A stretch of DNA of 64,000 bases from Streptosporangium sp. NBC_01756 (GTDB lineage Bacteria > Actinomycetota > Actinomycetes > Streptosporangiales > Streptosporangiaceae). Location: contig NZ_CP109130.1 of the NCBI RefSeq assembly GCF_035917975.1, forward strand, positions 2,604,001-2,668,000. The letters are read 5' to 3'. The notes under the pieces were generated by a model. That model was not told where the DNA came from. It searched no databases and saw nothing but the letters and a program-made list of their open reading frames with translations. The position numbers were made by a program, and so were the translations under genes. Below, piece by piece: positions 8,365 through 17,325 of this stretch; position 1 is the stretch's first letter; each line of letters begins with the position of its first letter.

Positions 8365-9744
8365 CTAGGCCAGGTCGGCGGGCGCGGTCAGTTTGCCGGT
8401 GACGGCGGTCGCTGCGGCGACCTGCGGGGAGACCAGATGCGTACGGCCGCCCTTGCCCTGACGCCCCTCGAAGTTGCGGTTGGACGTCGAGGCGCTGCGC
8501 TCGCCGGGGGCGAGGGTGTCGGGGTTCATGCCCAGGCACATGGAGCAGCCCGCCTCGCGCCATTCGGCGCCCGCGGCCTTGAACACCTCGTGCAGCCCCT
8601 CCTGCTCGGCCTGGAGCTTGACCAGCATCGAGCCGGGGACGATGAGCGTGCGGGTGACGACCTGACGGCCGCGCAGCACGTCGGCCACCGCCCGCAGGTC
8701 CTCCAGGCGCCCGTTGGTGCAGGAGCCGACGAAGACCGTGTCCACCGCGACCTCGCGGAGCGGGGTGCCCGCGGTCAGGCCCATGTACTCCAGCGCGCGC
8801 TCGGCGGCGGCCGGGTCGTCGGTGTCCTGCGGGGCGGGCACCGCGGCCCCCAGGGGAGCGCCCTGGCCCGGGTTCGTGCCCCAGGTGACGAACGGGGTCA
8901 GCGTCGTGGCGTCGATCTCCACGACCGTGTCGAAGACGGCGTCCTCGTCGGTCGTCAGCGACTTCCAGTATTCGACCGCGGCGTCCCAGTCGGCGCCGGA
9001 CGGCGCGTGAGGGCGGCCCTTCAGGTAGGCGAACGTGGTCTCGTCCGGAGCGATCATGCCCGCCCGGGCGCCCGCCTCGATGGACATGTTGCAGACGGTC
9101 ATCCGGCCCTCCATGGAGAGCTTGCGGATGGCCTCGCCGCGGTATTCGACGATGTAGCCCTGACCGCCCCCGGTGCCGATCCTGGCGATGACCGCCAGGA
9201 TCAGGTCCTTCGCGGTGACCCCGGCCGGCAGGTCGCCGGAGACCTCGATGGCCATCGTCTTCGGACGGTAGGCGGGCAGGGTCTGGGTGGCCAGCACGTG
9301 CTCCACCTCGGAGGTGCCGATGCCGAAGGCGATGCCTCCGAAGGCGCCGTGGGTGGAGGTGTGGGAATCGCCGCAGACGATCGTCATGCCCGGCTGGGTG
9401 AGGCCGAACTGCGGCCCGATGATGTGCACGACGCCCTGGCCCGCGTCACCCATGGGGTGCAACCGGATGCCGAACTCGGCGCAGTTCTTGCGCAGGGTCT
9501 CGACCTGGGTGCGGGACACGGGGTCCTTGATGGGACCGAGTACGGTCGGGACGTTGTGGTCCTCGGTGGCGATCGTGAGATCCGGCCTCCGGACGGGACG
9601 CCCCGCCAGGCGCAGGCCGTCGAACGCCTGCGGGCTGGTCACCTCGTGGATGAGGTGAAGGTCGATGTAGAGGAGATCGGGTTCTCCGTCGGCACGTCGC
9701 ACGACGTGCTGCTCCCAGACCTTCTCCGCCAGCGTTCGGCCCAT
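8365..9744 (-). CDS. leuC: 3-isopropylmalate dehydratase large subunit
   Basis: 459 residues. Aconitase-family subunit carrying the 4Fe-4S cluster: the ligand cysteines lie in [15 protein letters not shown] and in [11 protein letters not shown] (Cys-x-x-Cys). [12 protein letters not shown] and [11 protein letters not shown] are further family blocks. ATG 9742-9744 has AAGGAGG upstream. It is divergent from ndgR with a 71-bp shared control region, the same arrangement as in Streptomyces, where NdgR activates leuCD. Confidence 0.96.
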   Translation of the reverse strand: MGRTLAEKVWEQHVVRRADGEPDLLYIDLHLIHEVTSPQAFDGLRLAGRPVRRPDLTIATEDHNVPTVLGPIKDPVSRTQVETLRKNCAEFGIRLHPMGDAGQGVVHIIGPQFGLTQPGMTIVCGDSHTSTHGAFGGIAFGIGTSEVEHVLATQTLPAYRPKTMAIEVSGDLPAGVTAKDLILAVIARIGTGGGQGYIVEYRGEAIRKLSMEGRMTVCNMSIEAGARAGMIAPDETTFAYLKGRPHAPSGADWDAAVEYWKSLTTDEDAVFDTVVEIDATTLTPFVTWGTNPGQGAPLGAAVPAPQDTDDPAAAERALEYMGLTAGTPLREVAVDTVFVGSCTNGRLEDLRAVADVLRGRQVVTRTLIVPGSMLVKLQAEQEGLHEVFKAAGAEWREAGCSMCLGMNPDTLAPGERSASTSNRNFEGRQGKGGRTHLVSPQVAAATAVTGKLTAPADLA

Positions 9745-9815
9745 GTCGCCTCCTTGCGATCGGCTCTTCCACACCTCACTTGCTTTCTCATATGTCGAGA
9801 CGGCAATATCGGTGT
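9745..9815. promoter_or_regulatory. divergent leuCD / ndgR control region
   Basis: 71 bp between the two starts. The central AT-rich part (CTCATATGTCGAGACGGC, then AATATCGGTG) is the only candidate for both promoters and for the NdgR site. AATATC lies 6 nt before the ndgR ATG, so the ndgR message may be leaderless. The leuC side has a clear AAGGAGG ribosome site. Binding by NdgR is inferred from gene order. Confidence 0.55.
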
Positions 9816-10532
9816 ATGGACAACTCTAGCGGAGTCGGCGTACTCGACAAGGCCGTGCTCGTGCTCAATGCCCTCGAAGCCGGTCCGGCGTCCCTCGCAC
9901 AGCTCGTCCAGGCCACCGGCCTGGCACGCCCCACCGCCCATCGGCTCGCCGTCGCGCTGGAACACCACCGCATCGTCTCCCGGGACACGCAGGGCCGGTT
10001 CGTACTGGGTCCGCGACTGTCGGAGCTGTCCACGGCCGCCGGGGAGGATCGGCTGCTGGCCGTCGCCTCGCCGGTGCTGGCCCAGCTCCGGGACCTGACC
10101 GGGGAGAGCGCACAACTTTACCGGCGGCAGGGTGACGAGCGGGTGTGCGTGGCGGCCGCCGAGCGGTCCAGCGGCCTGCGCGACACCGTGCCGGTCGGCT
10201 CGGCCCTGCCGATGCTCGCCGGATCGGCGGCGCAGATCCTGCTGGCCTGGGAGGAGCCGGACCGGCTCCACCGCGGCCTGCGCGGGGCCAAGTTCACCGC
10301 GGCGACGCTGGCGAGCGTCCGGCGCAGGGGCTGGGCGCACAGCGTCGGCGAGCGCGAGCAGGGCGTGGCCAGCGTCTCGGCTCCGATCCGGGGCACGGGC
10401 GGCAAGGTGGTCGCCGCGGTCTCGGTCTCCGGACCGATCGAGCGCCTGACCAGGACTCCGGGCAGGATGCACGCCGCCCCCGTGGTCACCGCCGCAGAGC
10501 GGATCACCGAGTCGATGCGACGGGCCAACTGA
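9816..10532 (+). CDS. ndgR: IclR-family regulator of amino acid metabolism
   Basis: 238 residues. N-terminal winged helix ([42 protein letters not shown]) is followed by an IclR effector domain ([21 protein letters not shown]). The N-terminal pattern and the divergent position next to leuCD identify it as NdgR/AreB type, known in Streptomyces as an activator of leucine and other amino acid genes. ATG 9816 was chosen; two ATGs upstream in frame lie inside the leuC promoter. A plausible effector is a BCAA-pathway intermediate. Confidence 0.9.
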   Translation: MDNSSGVGVLDKAVLVLNALEAGPASLAQLVQATGLARPTAHRLAVALEHHRIVSRDTQGRFVLGPRLSELSTAAGEDRLLAVASPVLAQLRDLTGESAQLYRRQGDERVCVAAAERSSGLRDTVPVGSALPMLAGSAAQILLAWEEPDRLHRGLRGAKFTAATLASVRRRGWAHSVGEREQGVASVSAPIRGTGGKVVAAVSVSGPIERLTRTPGRMHAAPVVTAAERITESMRRAN

Positions 10533-10583
10533 ACCATGCGATATGGGGAGGCGAGCACCCTTGCGGCCCCCTAGGCTGGGGAG

Positions 10584-12326
10584 GTGACAGATCGCATCGA
10601 GGCCGCTGCCGTTGAACTGCGTCCCCTGCTCCAAGAATTCATCCTCTGGGCGCGCGAGAACGCACCCGGCAGCGATTCCACCCTGGTCGGCCCGGTGGCC
10701 CTGTGGCACCGGCTGATCGCCTCAGACGACGTCGGCCGCTGGAGGCAGGACGATCTGCGCACCGTGCTGCTCGACCGCATGCCGCAGGTCGTGGAGGACC
10801 CGGACACCGCCGCCGACGGCATGGTGCCGTCGGTCCGCGCCTACCTCACCTTCCTGTCGGAGACCGACCGGCTGGTCAGGGGTTCCGCCTCGCTCAAGGA
10901 TCTGCTCGCCGAGCTCGACGACCTGGAGGACGACTTCGTCGACGCGATGGAGGACCTCGTCGTCGATCAGGACGACGACGACGAGGAATACGACGACGAG
11001 GAGTCCGAGGGGCTGGGCGACTTCGAACCGTTCGCGGACGAGCTCGCCGAGCTGCCGACGATCCGGCTCCGCCCCGATGCCGAGCTTGCCGTGGCCACCC
11101 GGCGGGCGCCCCTGATCGCCAAGGCGCGCGACCTGGCGATCTGGGTCGGGTCCGAGCGGCAGGTGGGCGAGGCGAGCCTGCTCACCGACGCCGAGATCCT
11201 CCAGGCCCTGGCCGCCCTGGGACTGCCCGCGCCCGAGGACAGCGGCAAGCCGCTGTCCGACTCGGTGCCCGCGCTCTGGAACATCTGGAACCTCGCGATC
11301 GACCTGGACTTCCTCCAGCCCGAGGGCGAGGACACCGTCAGCGCCGACGCCGACACCGCCGACTGGCCCTTCGACGAGGACGACGACGCCCTGGACGTCT
11401 GGATGGCCGGTCTCCACTCGGTCGACTACGGCGATCCCGAGCTGGAGGACGAGGACGCCACGATCGCCCTGTCGGGGCTGACCCGGGCGCTGCTGGTCCG
11501 GGTGCTCCTGGCGACCGGCTCCAAGGCGCTGGACGAGCTCCGCACCGAGCTGGCGGAGGCCGTCGCCGAGTACGACGAGCAGGGTGCCGACGCCTGGGCC
11601 GCGGCCACCGCGCAGTACGGCGACCCGCTCGCCCCGGTGCTCGACTGGCTGGCCGGCTACGGCATGGTCGAGGTCGAGCACGATCAGGTACGGCTGACCC
11701 CGCTCGGCATGGAGGGCGTGGTCCACCTGGCCGACGACGCCGACATCGAACTGGACGCCCGTCCCGCCATCGACGCGATGACGGCCCTGGACCTGCTCTC
11801 CTTCAGCGCGGAGCTGCCCGAGGAGGAGGCGGACGCCGAGTTCGCCGCCTGGATGGAGCTGCGCGAGCCCGACCAGGCCGCCAAGGAGCTGCTGGAGGCG
11901 GCGGCCGAGGACGACGCGGACGCCCTGGTCCGGGTCCAGGCGGCCAGCATGGTGGGCTCGCTGGGCGAGGCGGCCGTGCCCGCGTGGCAGGACGCCCTCG
12001 ACGAGCCGTCCCTGCGCCCCTACGCGGCCACCCATCTGGCCCAGCTCGGCGTCGACGACGCTCCCCCGCCCACCCAGGCCGACACCCACTGGCTGATCCT
12101 CGACATGCTGACCATCTCCGCCGGTCTCGGCCGTCCGGAGTTCGTCAGCAGCCTGGACGACATCGGCAACGTGCCCAACCTGGTCAACCTGCTCGACGTG
12201 ATCTGGAAGGTGCCGCACCCGCACCTGGAGGAGCTGCTGGAGGCGATCGGCAAGGCCCACCCGGACAAGCAGGTGGGCAAGGCCGCCAAGCGCGCCCTGT
12301 TCAAGGCCCGCTCCACGCACAACTGA
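10584..12326 (+). CDS. large acidic protein of unknown function, HEAT-like C-terminus
   Basis: 580 residues from GTG 10584. An extremely acidic stretch lies at residues 105-145 (VVDQDDDDEEYDDEESE), and a second acidic run follows near 265. Helical repeats after about residue 430 (WMELREPDQAAKELLEAA, ALVRVQAASMVGSLGEAAVP) resemble HEAT units. No enzyme motif. TAGGCT at 10572-10577 lies 6 nt before the GTG, suggesting a leaderless message. Homologues are widespread in actinomycetes without known role; a scaffold or adaptor is the most that can be inferred. Confidence 0.8.
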   Translation: MTDRIEAAAVELRPLLQEFILWARENAPGSDSTLVGPVALWHRLIASDDVGRWRQDDLRTVLLDRMPQVVEDPDTAADGMVPSVRAYLTFLSETDRLVRGSASLKDLLAELDDLEDDFVDAMEDLVVDQDDDDEEYDDEESEGLGDFEPFADELAELPTIRLRPDAELAVATRRAPLIAKARDLAIWVGSERQVGEASLLTDAEILQALAALGLPAPEDSGKPLSDSVPALWNIWNLAIDLDFLQPEGEDTVSADADTADWPFDEDDDALDVWMAGLHSVDYGDPELEDEDATIALSGLTRALLVRVLLATGSKALDELRTELAEAVAEYDEQGADAWAAATAQYGDPLAPVLDWLAGYGMVEVEHDQVRLTPLGMEGVVHLADDADIELDARPAIDAMTALDLLSFSAELPEEEADAEFAAWMELREPDQAAKELLEAAAEDDADALVRVQAASMVGSLGEAAVPAWQDALDEPSLRPYAATHLAQLGVDDAPPPTQADTHWLILDMLTISAGLGRPEFVSSLDDIGNVPNLVNLLDVIWKVPHPHLEELLEAIGKAHPDKQVGKAAKRALFKARSTHN

Positions 12327-12327
12327 C

Positions 12328-12372
12328 GTCCTGCCTGCCGGACCGGCTCCAGGCCGGCCCGGCCGGCAGGAC
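12328..12372 (+). terminator. hairpin downstream of the acidic protein gene
   Basis: Long GC-rich inverted repeat (GTCCTGCC ... GGCAGGAC) right after the stop codon, without a U tract. The rest of the space to 12581 holds no supported gene. A minus-strand frame starting near 12509 looks coding for about 38 codons and then decays; it could be a gene remnant. Confidence 0.55.
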
Positions 12373-12581
12373 GCCCACCGGTCCGCCGGACGTGCGGACC
12401 AGCGCCACGCCGTCTGGTCGGTCAGCTCGCTCACGAGGATCGTCGCCCCGTACGGCACGACCGGTCCGTCGATCTTCTCCTCACGCCCGCCGACCGGCAA
12501 AGTGATCATCTTCCACCCTCATCGGACAGCAAGGGCATCCAATGAGGGGATGGCTCCGGGGAACGGTCCGGAAAAGCAGAA

Positions 12582-12613
12582 AACCCCCGAAAGCAGATGC
12601 CTTCGAGGGGGTT
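12582..12613 (-). terminator. terminator of the tRNA operon
   Basis: Read on the minus strand, AACCCCCTCGAA pairs with TTCGGGGGTT, followed by the T-rich tail TTCTGCTTTTCC. It lies 8 bp downstream of the last tRNA-Glu. Confidence 0.75.
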
Positions 12614-12621
12614 CACCGATG

Positions 12622-12694
12622 TAGCCCCGACCGGATTCGAACCGGCGCTACCGCCTTGAGAGGGCGGCGTCCTAGGCCACTAGACGACGGAGCC
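12622..12694 (-). tRNA. tRNA-Glu (CUC)
   Basis: 73-nt cloverleaf read on the minus strand. The acceptor stem GGCTCCG pairs with CGGGGCT. The anticodon arm is CCGCC / CTCTCAA / GGCGG with anticodon CUC. The T loop is GGTTCGAATCC and the discriminator is A. CCA is not encoded. It is the last of three tRNAs in the operon. Confidence 0.96.
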
Positions 12695-12711
12695 TTGCGA
12701 GATGACAGTGG

Positions 12712-12784
12712 TAGTCCCGACCGGATTCGAACCGGCGTTACCGCCTTGAGAGGGCGGCGTCCTAGGCCACTAGACGACGGGACC
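12712..12784 (-). tRNA. tRNA-Glu (CUC), second copy
   Basis: 73 nt with the same anticodon arm as its neighbour. It differs in the acceptor stem (GGTCCCG / CGGGACT) and at one T-arm-proximal base. Two isodecoders 17 bp apart suggest an old tandem duplication with compensatory acceptor changes. Confidence 0.96.
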
Positions 12785-12798
12785 ATACACACTGTCGT

Positions 12799-12841
12799 CG
12801 GATCCGGGGGGCCGGATCCGCAGCACCCCCGAAGGGGATGC
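12799..12841. other. two hairpins between tRNA-Gln and tRNA-Glu
   Basis: A perfect 9-bp inverted repeat CGGATCCGG / CCGGATCCG (12799-12820) is followed by GCATCCCC-TTCG-GGGGTGC (12823-12841, read on the minus strand), a stem with a UUCG tetraloop. They are probably processing or spacer structures in the tRNA precursor. Confidence 0.65.
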
Positions 12842-12843
12842 AG

Positions 12844-12915
12844 CTGGGGTACCAGGACTCGAACCTAGAACAACTGAACCAGAATCAGCCGTGTTGCCAA
12901 TTACACCATACCCCA
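12844..12915 (-). tRNA. tRNA-Gln (CUG)
   Basis: 72-nt cloverleaf on the minus strand. Acceptor TGGGGTA pairs with TACCCCA, discriminator G. The anticodon loop TTCTGGT has anticodon CUG. The T arm contains GGTTCGAGTCC. It is the first gene of the tRNA operon. Confidence 0.95.
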
Positions 12916-12956
12916 CCGCGCTTGACCCCCTTGCGGGGCTCGTTGGCGACTCCGAA

Positions 12957-12986
12957 AGAATAGCCCAGGTTGGGGGCCAAGACCAA
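12957..12986 (-). promoter_or_regulatory. promoter of the tRNA operon
   Basis: Minus-strand TTGGTC (12981-12986), 18-bp spacer, TATTCT (12957-12962). Transcription would start about 35 nt before tRNA-Gln. Confidence 0.6.
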
Positions 12987-13089
12987 AACGATTGGCGACG
13001 ACCCGACCCGGGTGACGCCGGAGTGCGGCCGCGGGTCCGTTATGTAACGCTGCTAGCTGAGATCTATCCGCATGTGAGGAGCCTGTCCC

Positions 13090-15066
13090 TTGGCTGAGAA
13101 CCCCTTCTTCGCCCCCAGCGCGCTGCCCTACGCGCTGCCGAACTTCGGTGAGATCCGGGAGGAGCACTACCTGCCCGCGTTCGAGCGCGGCATGGCCGAC
13201 CAGTTGCGGGAGGTCGAGGCGATCGCCGGCGATCCCGCCCCGGCGACCTTCGCCAACACGATCGAGGCCCTGGAGCGCTCGGGCCAGATCCTGAAGCGGA
13301 CCGCGACGGCCTTCTTCAGCATCGCCTCCTCCGACGCCACCGACGGCATCCGGAAGATCGAGACCGAGGTCTCCCCCCGGCTGACCAAGCACGGCGACGC
13401 CATCCACCTCGACCGCGCCCTCTACCGGCGGATCAAGCAGGTCACCACCGAGGCCCCGGAGGAGGCCTGGCTGCTGGAGAAGTACCGGGTGGACTTCGTC
13501 CGGGCCGGCGCCGACCTGTCCGAGTCCGAGCAGGAACGGCTGAAGGGGCTCAACGAGGAGCTGACCAGGATCGCCACCGCCTTCCCGCAGAACCTGCTGA
13601 CGGCCTCCACCGCCTCGGCGCTGGTCGTCCAGGACGTCAAGGAGCTCGACGGTCTCTCTGCGAGCACGGTCAAGGCGATCGAGAAGGACGGCACCTACAC
13701 CCTGCCGCTCCTCAACTTCACCAACCAGCCCGCCCTCGCCGAGCTGACCGACCGGCGGACCCGCCGGAGGCTGTACGAGCTGTCGGTGAACCGGGCGCCG
13801 GAGAACTTCGACCTGGCCGTCAAGCTGGCGACGCTCCGCGCCGAGCGGGCCGCCCTGCTCGGCTACCCCAACCACGCCGCCTACTCCGTCGTCGACCAGA
13901 CGGCCAAGACCACCGAGGCGGTCGAGGAGATGCTCGGCAAGCTGGTGGGCCCGGCGATGGCCAACGCCCGCCGCGAGGCGGAGCTGCTGAGCGAGGAGGC
14001 CGGCTTCCCGATCGAGGCGTGGGACTGGTCCTTCTACGCGGAGAAGGTGCGCAAGGCCCGCTACGACTTCGACAGCTCCGAGCTGCGCCCCTACTTCGAG
14101 CTGGACCGGGTGCTGCGGGACGGCGTCTTCCACGCGGCCGGCGAGCTGTACGGGATCACCTTCACCGACCGGGACGATCTGGCCGGCTACCACCCGGACG
14201 TGCGGGTCTTCGAGGTGTTCAACGCGGACGGCTCAGCGCTAGGCCTGTTCCTGTTCGACCCCTACGCCCGGCCGACCAAGCGCGGCGGCGCGTGGATGAA
14301 CAACCTGGTGGACCAGTCGCACCTGTTCGGCGACCTGCCCGTGGTGATGAACAACCTCAACATCACCAAGCCCGCCGAGGGCCCGACCCTGCTGACCTTC
14401 GACGAGGTCAACACCGCCTTCCACGAGTTCGGCCACGCTCTGCACGGCCTGTTCTCCGACGTCCGCTTCCCGCGGGTCTCCGGGACCGAGGTGCCGCGCG
14501 ACTTCGTGGAGTACCCCTCGCAGGTCAACGAGATGTGGGCCACCTGGCCCTCGGTGCTCGCCAACTTCGCCAAGCACCACGAGACCGGCGAGCCGGTGCC
14601 CGCGGAGCTCCTGGAGAAGATGAGGGCGGCCGAGAAGTTCAACCAGGGCTTCACGACCGTGGAGTATCTCGCCGCGGCGCTGCTCGACTGGGCCTGGCAC
14701 AAGCTGGCCGCCGGAGAGACGGTCGAGGACGCCGAGACGTTCGAGACGGCGGCCCTGGAGCGCGCCGGGATCGCCTTCGACCTGGTCCGCAGCCGTTACC
14801 GGACCAACTACTTCGCGCACATCTTCTCCGGCGGCCTGGGCAGCTACAGCGCGGGCTACTACTCCTACATCTGGAGCGAGGTGCTGGACGCCGAGAGCGT
14901 CGAGTGGTTCAAGGAGAACGGTGGCCTGCTGCGTGGCAACGGCGACCACTTCCGGTCCACCCTGCTGTCGGTCGGCGGCTCCAAGGACGCGCTGGAGGCG
15001 TTCCGCGACTTCCGCGGCCGCGACCCGCGCATCGAGCCGCTCCTGGAGCGCCGCGGCCTGGCCTGA
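13090..15066 (+). CDS. M3-family zinc metallopeptidase (oligopeptidase/dipeptidyl carboxypeptidase)
   Basis: 658 residues from a TTG start with GAGGAG 8 nt upstream. The thermolysin-like zinc motif HEFGH is at residues 445-449 (FHEFGHALHGLFS) and the third zinc ligand is E474 in DFVEYPSQ. The substrate-binding SGGLGSYSAGYYSYIWS block lies near residue 580. Length and blocks match Dcp/OpdA-type cytosolic peptidases that degrade short peptides; no signal peptide. It stands alone with its own terminator. Confidence 0.95.
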   Translation: MAENPFFAPSALPYALPNFGEIREEHYLPAFERGMADQLREVEAIAGDPAPATFANTIEALERSGQILKRTATAFFSIASSDATDGIRKIETEVSPRLTKHGDAIHLDRALYRRIKQVTTEAPEEAWLLEKYRVDFVRAGADLSESEQERLKGLNEELTRIATAFPQNLLTASTASALVVQDVKELDGLSASTVKAIEKDGTYTLPLLNFTNQPALAELTDRRTRRRLYELSVNRAPENFDLAVKLATLRAERAALLGYPNHAAYSVVDQTAKTTEAVEEMLGKLVGPAMANARREAELLSEEAGFPIEAWDWSFYAEKVRKARYDFDSSELRPYFELDRVLRDGVFHAAGELYGITFTDRDDLAGYHPDVRVFEVFNADGSALGLFLFDPYARPTKRGGAWMNNLVDQSHLFGDLPVVMNNLNITKPAEGPTLLTFDEVNTAFHEFGHALHGLFSDVRFPRVSGTEVPRDFVEYPSQVNEMWATWPSVLANFAKHHETGEPVPAELLEKMRAAEKFNQGFTTVEYLAAALLDWAWHKLAAGETVEDAETFETAALERAGIAFDLVRSRYRTNYFAHIFSGGLGSYSAGYYSYIWSEVLDAESVEWFKENGGLLRGNGDHFRSTLLSVGGSKDALEAFRDFRGRDPRIEPLLERRGLA

Positions 15067-15079
15067 CGGCGCCACCGCA

Positions 15080-15110
15080 CGTACGGCCCGCCCACCGGAC
15101 GGGCCGTACG
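15080..15110 (+). terminator. hairpin after the M3 peptidase gene
   Basis: CGTACGGCCCG / CGGGCCGTACG, 11 bp perfect with a 9-nt loop, 13 nt after the stop codon. It may also end the convergent small gene at 15148. Confidence 0.7.
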
Positions 15111-15147
15111 GCGCCACCCTCCGCGTGCCGCTCGACCGCGACGCGGA

Positions 15148-15345
15148 TCACCAGGCGTCCCGCTCGTCGGACAGGTCCTCGTCGGCCGGCCGTTCGGCGT
15201 CGGCCCGGGCCTGGGTGAGCCACGCCTCCCGCTCCAGGAGGCGCAGGGCGCGGCGGATCACATCGCTGGTGCGCTCGCCACCGCGCATCGCCGCCTTGAT
15301 GATCCGTTCGTCCTCTTCGGTGGGCCGGAAACCGATCGTCGCCAT
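15148..15345 (-). CDS. small ribbon-helix-helix-like protein
   Basis: 65 residues. [16 protein letters not shown] followed by a helix pair ([25 protein letters not shown]) matches the strand-helix-helix pattern of CopG/ParD-like DNA-binding antitoxins. The frame is open much further upstream, but similarity starts at this ATG. No toxin partner is adjacent: the next gene is the PadR regulator 59 bp upstream on the same strand. A stand-alone RHH regulator is as likely as an orphan antitoxin. Confidence 0.7.
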   Translation of the reverse strand: MATIGFRPTEEDERIIKAAMRGGERTSDVIRRALRLLEREAWLTQARADAERPADEDLSDERDAW

Positions 15346-15404
15346 ACATCGACCCTGCCCGGTCGTCGAACATTCGTCACGCATTTGTGGAACGACCGTC
15401 GGGA

Positions 15405-15941
15405 TCAGCGGCCGAGTTCGGCCAGCGCGGCCCTGAGCCACTCCTTCTCGGCCTCGCCGGTGGCGCGGGCGATCAGGAGCATGCCGCGGTGGAACGGGTC
15501 GGGGACCTCCTCGGCCCGCAGCGGCCTGCCCCCTTCGTAGAAGAAGCTGGCGGGAGCCTCCAGGAAGTCGAGGCGACGGCGGAGCACCCGGGCCCGGTCG
15601 GTGCGGTCGGGGAGCTGCGACAGGAAGGTCAGCAGGCCGAAGAACCGGGTCTGGTCGCTGATGTCCAGGTCCGCGGGCTCGCGGAGCCGGCGTAGGAGCT
15701 CCGCCCGTCCCGCCTCGGTCAGGGTGAGGACCTGGCGGCGGGCGGCGCCCGCCCCCTCCTCCTCGTGCCGCTCCAGCAGCCGGGCCTTCTCCAGCCGGGC
15801 GATCGCCGGGTAGAGGGCTCCGTCGCTGACCGGACGGAGGTGGCCGCTCAGCTCCAGAATCCGGGTTTTGAGCTCGTAGCCGTGCATCGGTCCCGCTCCG
15901 AGAAGACCGAGGATCGACAGGGTCAGGTCGCCACTTGCCAT
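15405..15941 (-). CDS. PadR-family transcriptional regulator
   Basis: 178 residues. Winged helix of PadR type at residues 5-75: [20 protein letters not shown], then [22 protein letters not shown]-terminal helical dimerisation domain follows (Vir-like). It is divergent from the MATE exporter with a 55-bp space that contains a perfect 9-bp inverted repeat. It probably represses the exporter until a substrate binds. Confidence 0.9.
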   Translation of the reverse strand: MASGDLTLSILGLLGAGPMHGYELKTRILELSGHLRPVSDGALYPAIARLEKARLLERHEEEGAGAARRQVLTLTEAGRAELLRRLREPADLDISDQTRFFGLLTFLSQLPDRTDRARVLRRRLDFLEAPASFFYEGGRPLRAEEVPDPFHRGMLLIARATGEAEKEWLRAALAELGR

Positions 15942-15956
15942 GAAAGCATCGTAACG

Positions 15957-15994
15957 CTATACCTCTAAAAGATATAAATCGAAACGAGGTATAG
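15957..15994. promoter_or_regulatory. PadR operator with perfect 9-bp inverted repeat
   Basis: CTATACCTC at 15957-15965 and GAGGTATAG at 15986-15994 are exact reverse complements around a 20-bp AT-rich spacer. The right half contains GAGG, 7 nt before the GTG of the MATE gene, so the same bases could serve as operator and ribosome site. The left half overlaps the PadR promoter side. Confidence 0.75.
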
Positions 15995-15996
15995 CT

Positions 15997-17325
15997 GTGA
16001 AGCTGGTCCGCCTTGCCCTGCCCATCTACGTGGAGTTGCTGACCGCCGTGGTCGCGGTCGGCCTGATCGACCTGCTCTGGGTCTCCGGCCTGGGCAGCCG
16101 GGCCGTGGCCGCGGTGACGGTCGCGACCACCGCCGAACACCTCGCCCTGGGCGTCATCCTCGCCGTCCAGACCGGGACCACCGTCCTGGTCGGCAGACGC
16201 GACGGCAGGGAGCCGATCCAGCCGGTGATCCGTACGGCGTGGCTGCTCTGGGCGGTGACAGCCCTGGCGGTGGCGGTCCCCGGCGTGCTGCTGCGTGAAC
16301 CACTCGCCCGGCTCTTCACCGCCGACGCGGTGACGGCCGGCCTGACGGCCGACTTCTTCCTGGTCTCCTTCGCCGGGATCCCGGTCTTCTTCGCCCAGTC
16401 ACTGGTGGACGGGATCTTCAAGGGACGCGGTGACACCACGACCCCGATGCGCACCGCCCTGCTCTGCAACGTGCTGGTGATCGGACTCGACCCGCTGTTC
16501 ATCTACGGGTTCGGCTTCGGCGTCCAGGGAGCGGCGGCGGCGACCGTGCTGGCGCGGGCGGTCACCCTCGCCGTCGCGCTGCTCCTCCTGGCGCGACGGA
16601 CGCCCCGCGACCGGACGGCACGGGCCAACCGCGCGGACGCGGTGGCCATCGTCCGCACCGGCCTGCCCATGTCCGGGGACTTCCTGGCCAGATCCCTCGT
16701 CGGCATGGTCCTGGTGGAGGTGATCGGCGGGTTCGGTACTGCGGCACTGGCGGGCTACGGCATCGGGACGAAGATCATGCTGGCCGGGGTGATGGCCTTC
16801 TACGCCCTCCGCCAGGCCGCCATGGTCCTGACGGCCCGCTCAGGCGAACCGGGACCCGCCCTCCGGTACGGCCTGACCGCGGGCCTGGCCGTCGCCGTCG
16901 TGCTCAATGCCGTCGCCGTGCCCGTGGCCGGTCTGTTCACCGGCGACCCGGCGGTGGCCGCCGAGGCGGTGAGCTTCCTGCGCTGGATGACGCTCTATCT
17001 CGTCCCGTTCGGCGGGCTGATCTCCGTGGGCGGGGTGCTCCAGGCGAGCGGGAGGGGGAGCAGGCTGCTCACCGCCACTCTGGCGGGTTTCGCGGTCCAG
17101 CTCCCGCTCGCCTACGTCCTCGGTGCCGCGCTCGGTCCCACCGGCGTCTGGCTGGCGATGGCCACGGGTGCCGCGCTCACCCTCGCGCTCATCGGGGGCC
17201 CGGCCATTCGGTCCCAGCCCCCGCGCGGCGGCGCCGGCTCAGCCCTGGAGCCGGGTGAGGGCGGCGCGGATCCGGTCCATCGTGCGCTCCCGGCCGAGCA
17301 CCTCGATCGACTCGAACAGCGGTAG
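15997..17325 (+). CDS. MATE-family efflux transporter
   Basis: 442 residues from GTG 15997, with about 12 hydrophobic helices in two similar halves. The MatE pattern is visible near [20 protein letters not shown] and in [20 protein letters not shown]. It exports cationic compounds using a sodium or proton gradient. It is under the divergent PadR regulator. The last 87 bp, encoding a non-membrane tail, overlap the 3' end of gltX on the opposite strand. Confidence 0.87.
   Translation: MKLVRLALPIYVELLTAVVAVGLIDLLWVSGLGSRAVAAVTVATTAEHLALGVILAVQTGTTVLVGRRDGREPIQPVIRTAWLLWAVTALAVAVPGVLLREPLARLFTADAVTAGLTADFFLVSFAGIPVFFAQSLVDGIFKGRGDTTTPMRTALLCNVLVIGLDPLFIYGFGFGVQGAAAATVLARAVTLAVALLLLARRTPRDRTARANRADAVAIVRTGLPMSGDFLARSLVGMVLVEVIGGFGTAALAGYGIGTKIMLAGVMAFYALRQAAMVLTARSGEPGPALRYGLTAGLAVAVVLNAVAVPVAGLFTGDPAVAAEAVSFLRWMTLYLVPFGGLISVGGVLQASGRGSRLLTATLAGFAVQLPLAYVLGAALGPTGVWLAMATGAALTLALIGGPAIRSQPPRGGAGSALEPGEGGADPVHRALPAEHLDRLEQR

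Noticed and set aside
9745..9815. BCAA leader peptide before leuC
   Set aside because: The 71-bp space contains no ORF with branched-chain codon runs and no terminator.
8437..10098. 553-codon plus-strand frame over leuC and ndgR
   Set aside because: It runs antisense through leuC and out of frame through ndgR; no similarity to any family.
10722..12509. 595-codon minus-strand frame opposite the acidic protein
   Set aside because: Antisense shadow of a GC-rich gene: amino acid composition is dominated by G, R, Q, V, L with no domain, and the plus strand has the coherent protein.
12390..12509. Minus-strand start of a possible gene (MITLPVGGREEKIDGPVVPY)
   Set aside because: Has a fair ribosome site, but similarity-like composition ends after about 38 codons and the frame then runs antisense into the acidic protein gene. 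At most a remnant.
15148..15345. Toxin-antitoxin pair with the RHH-like protein
   Set aside because: No small toxin gene in either direction; neighbours are a peptidase and a PadR regulator.
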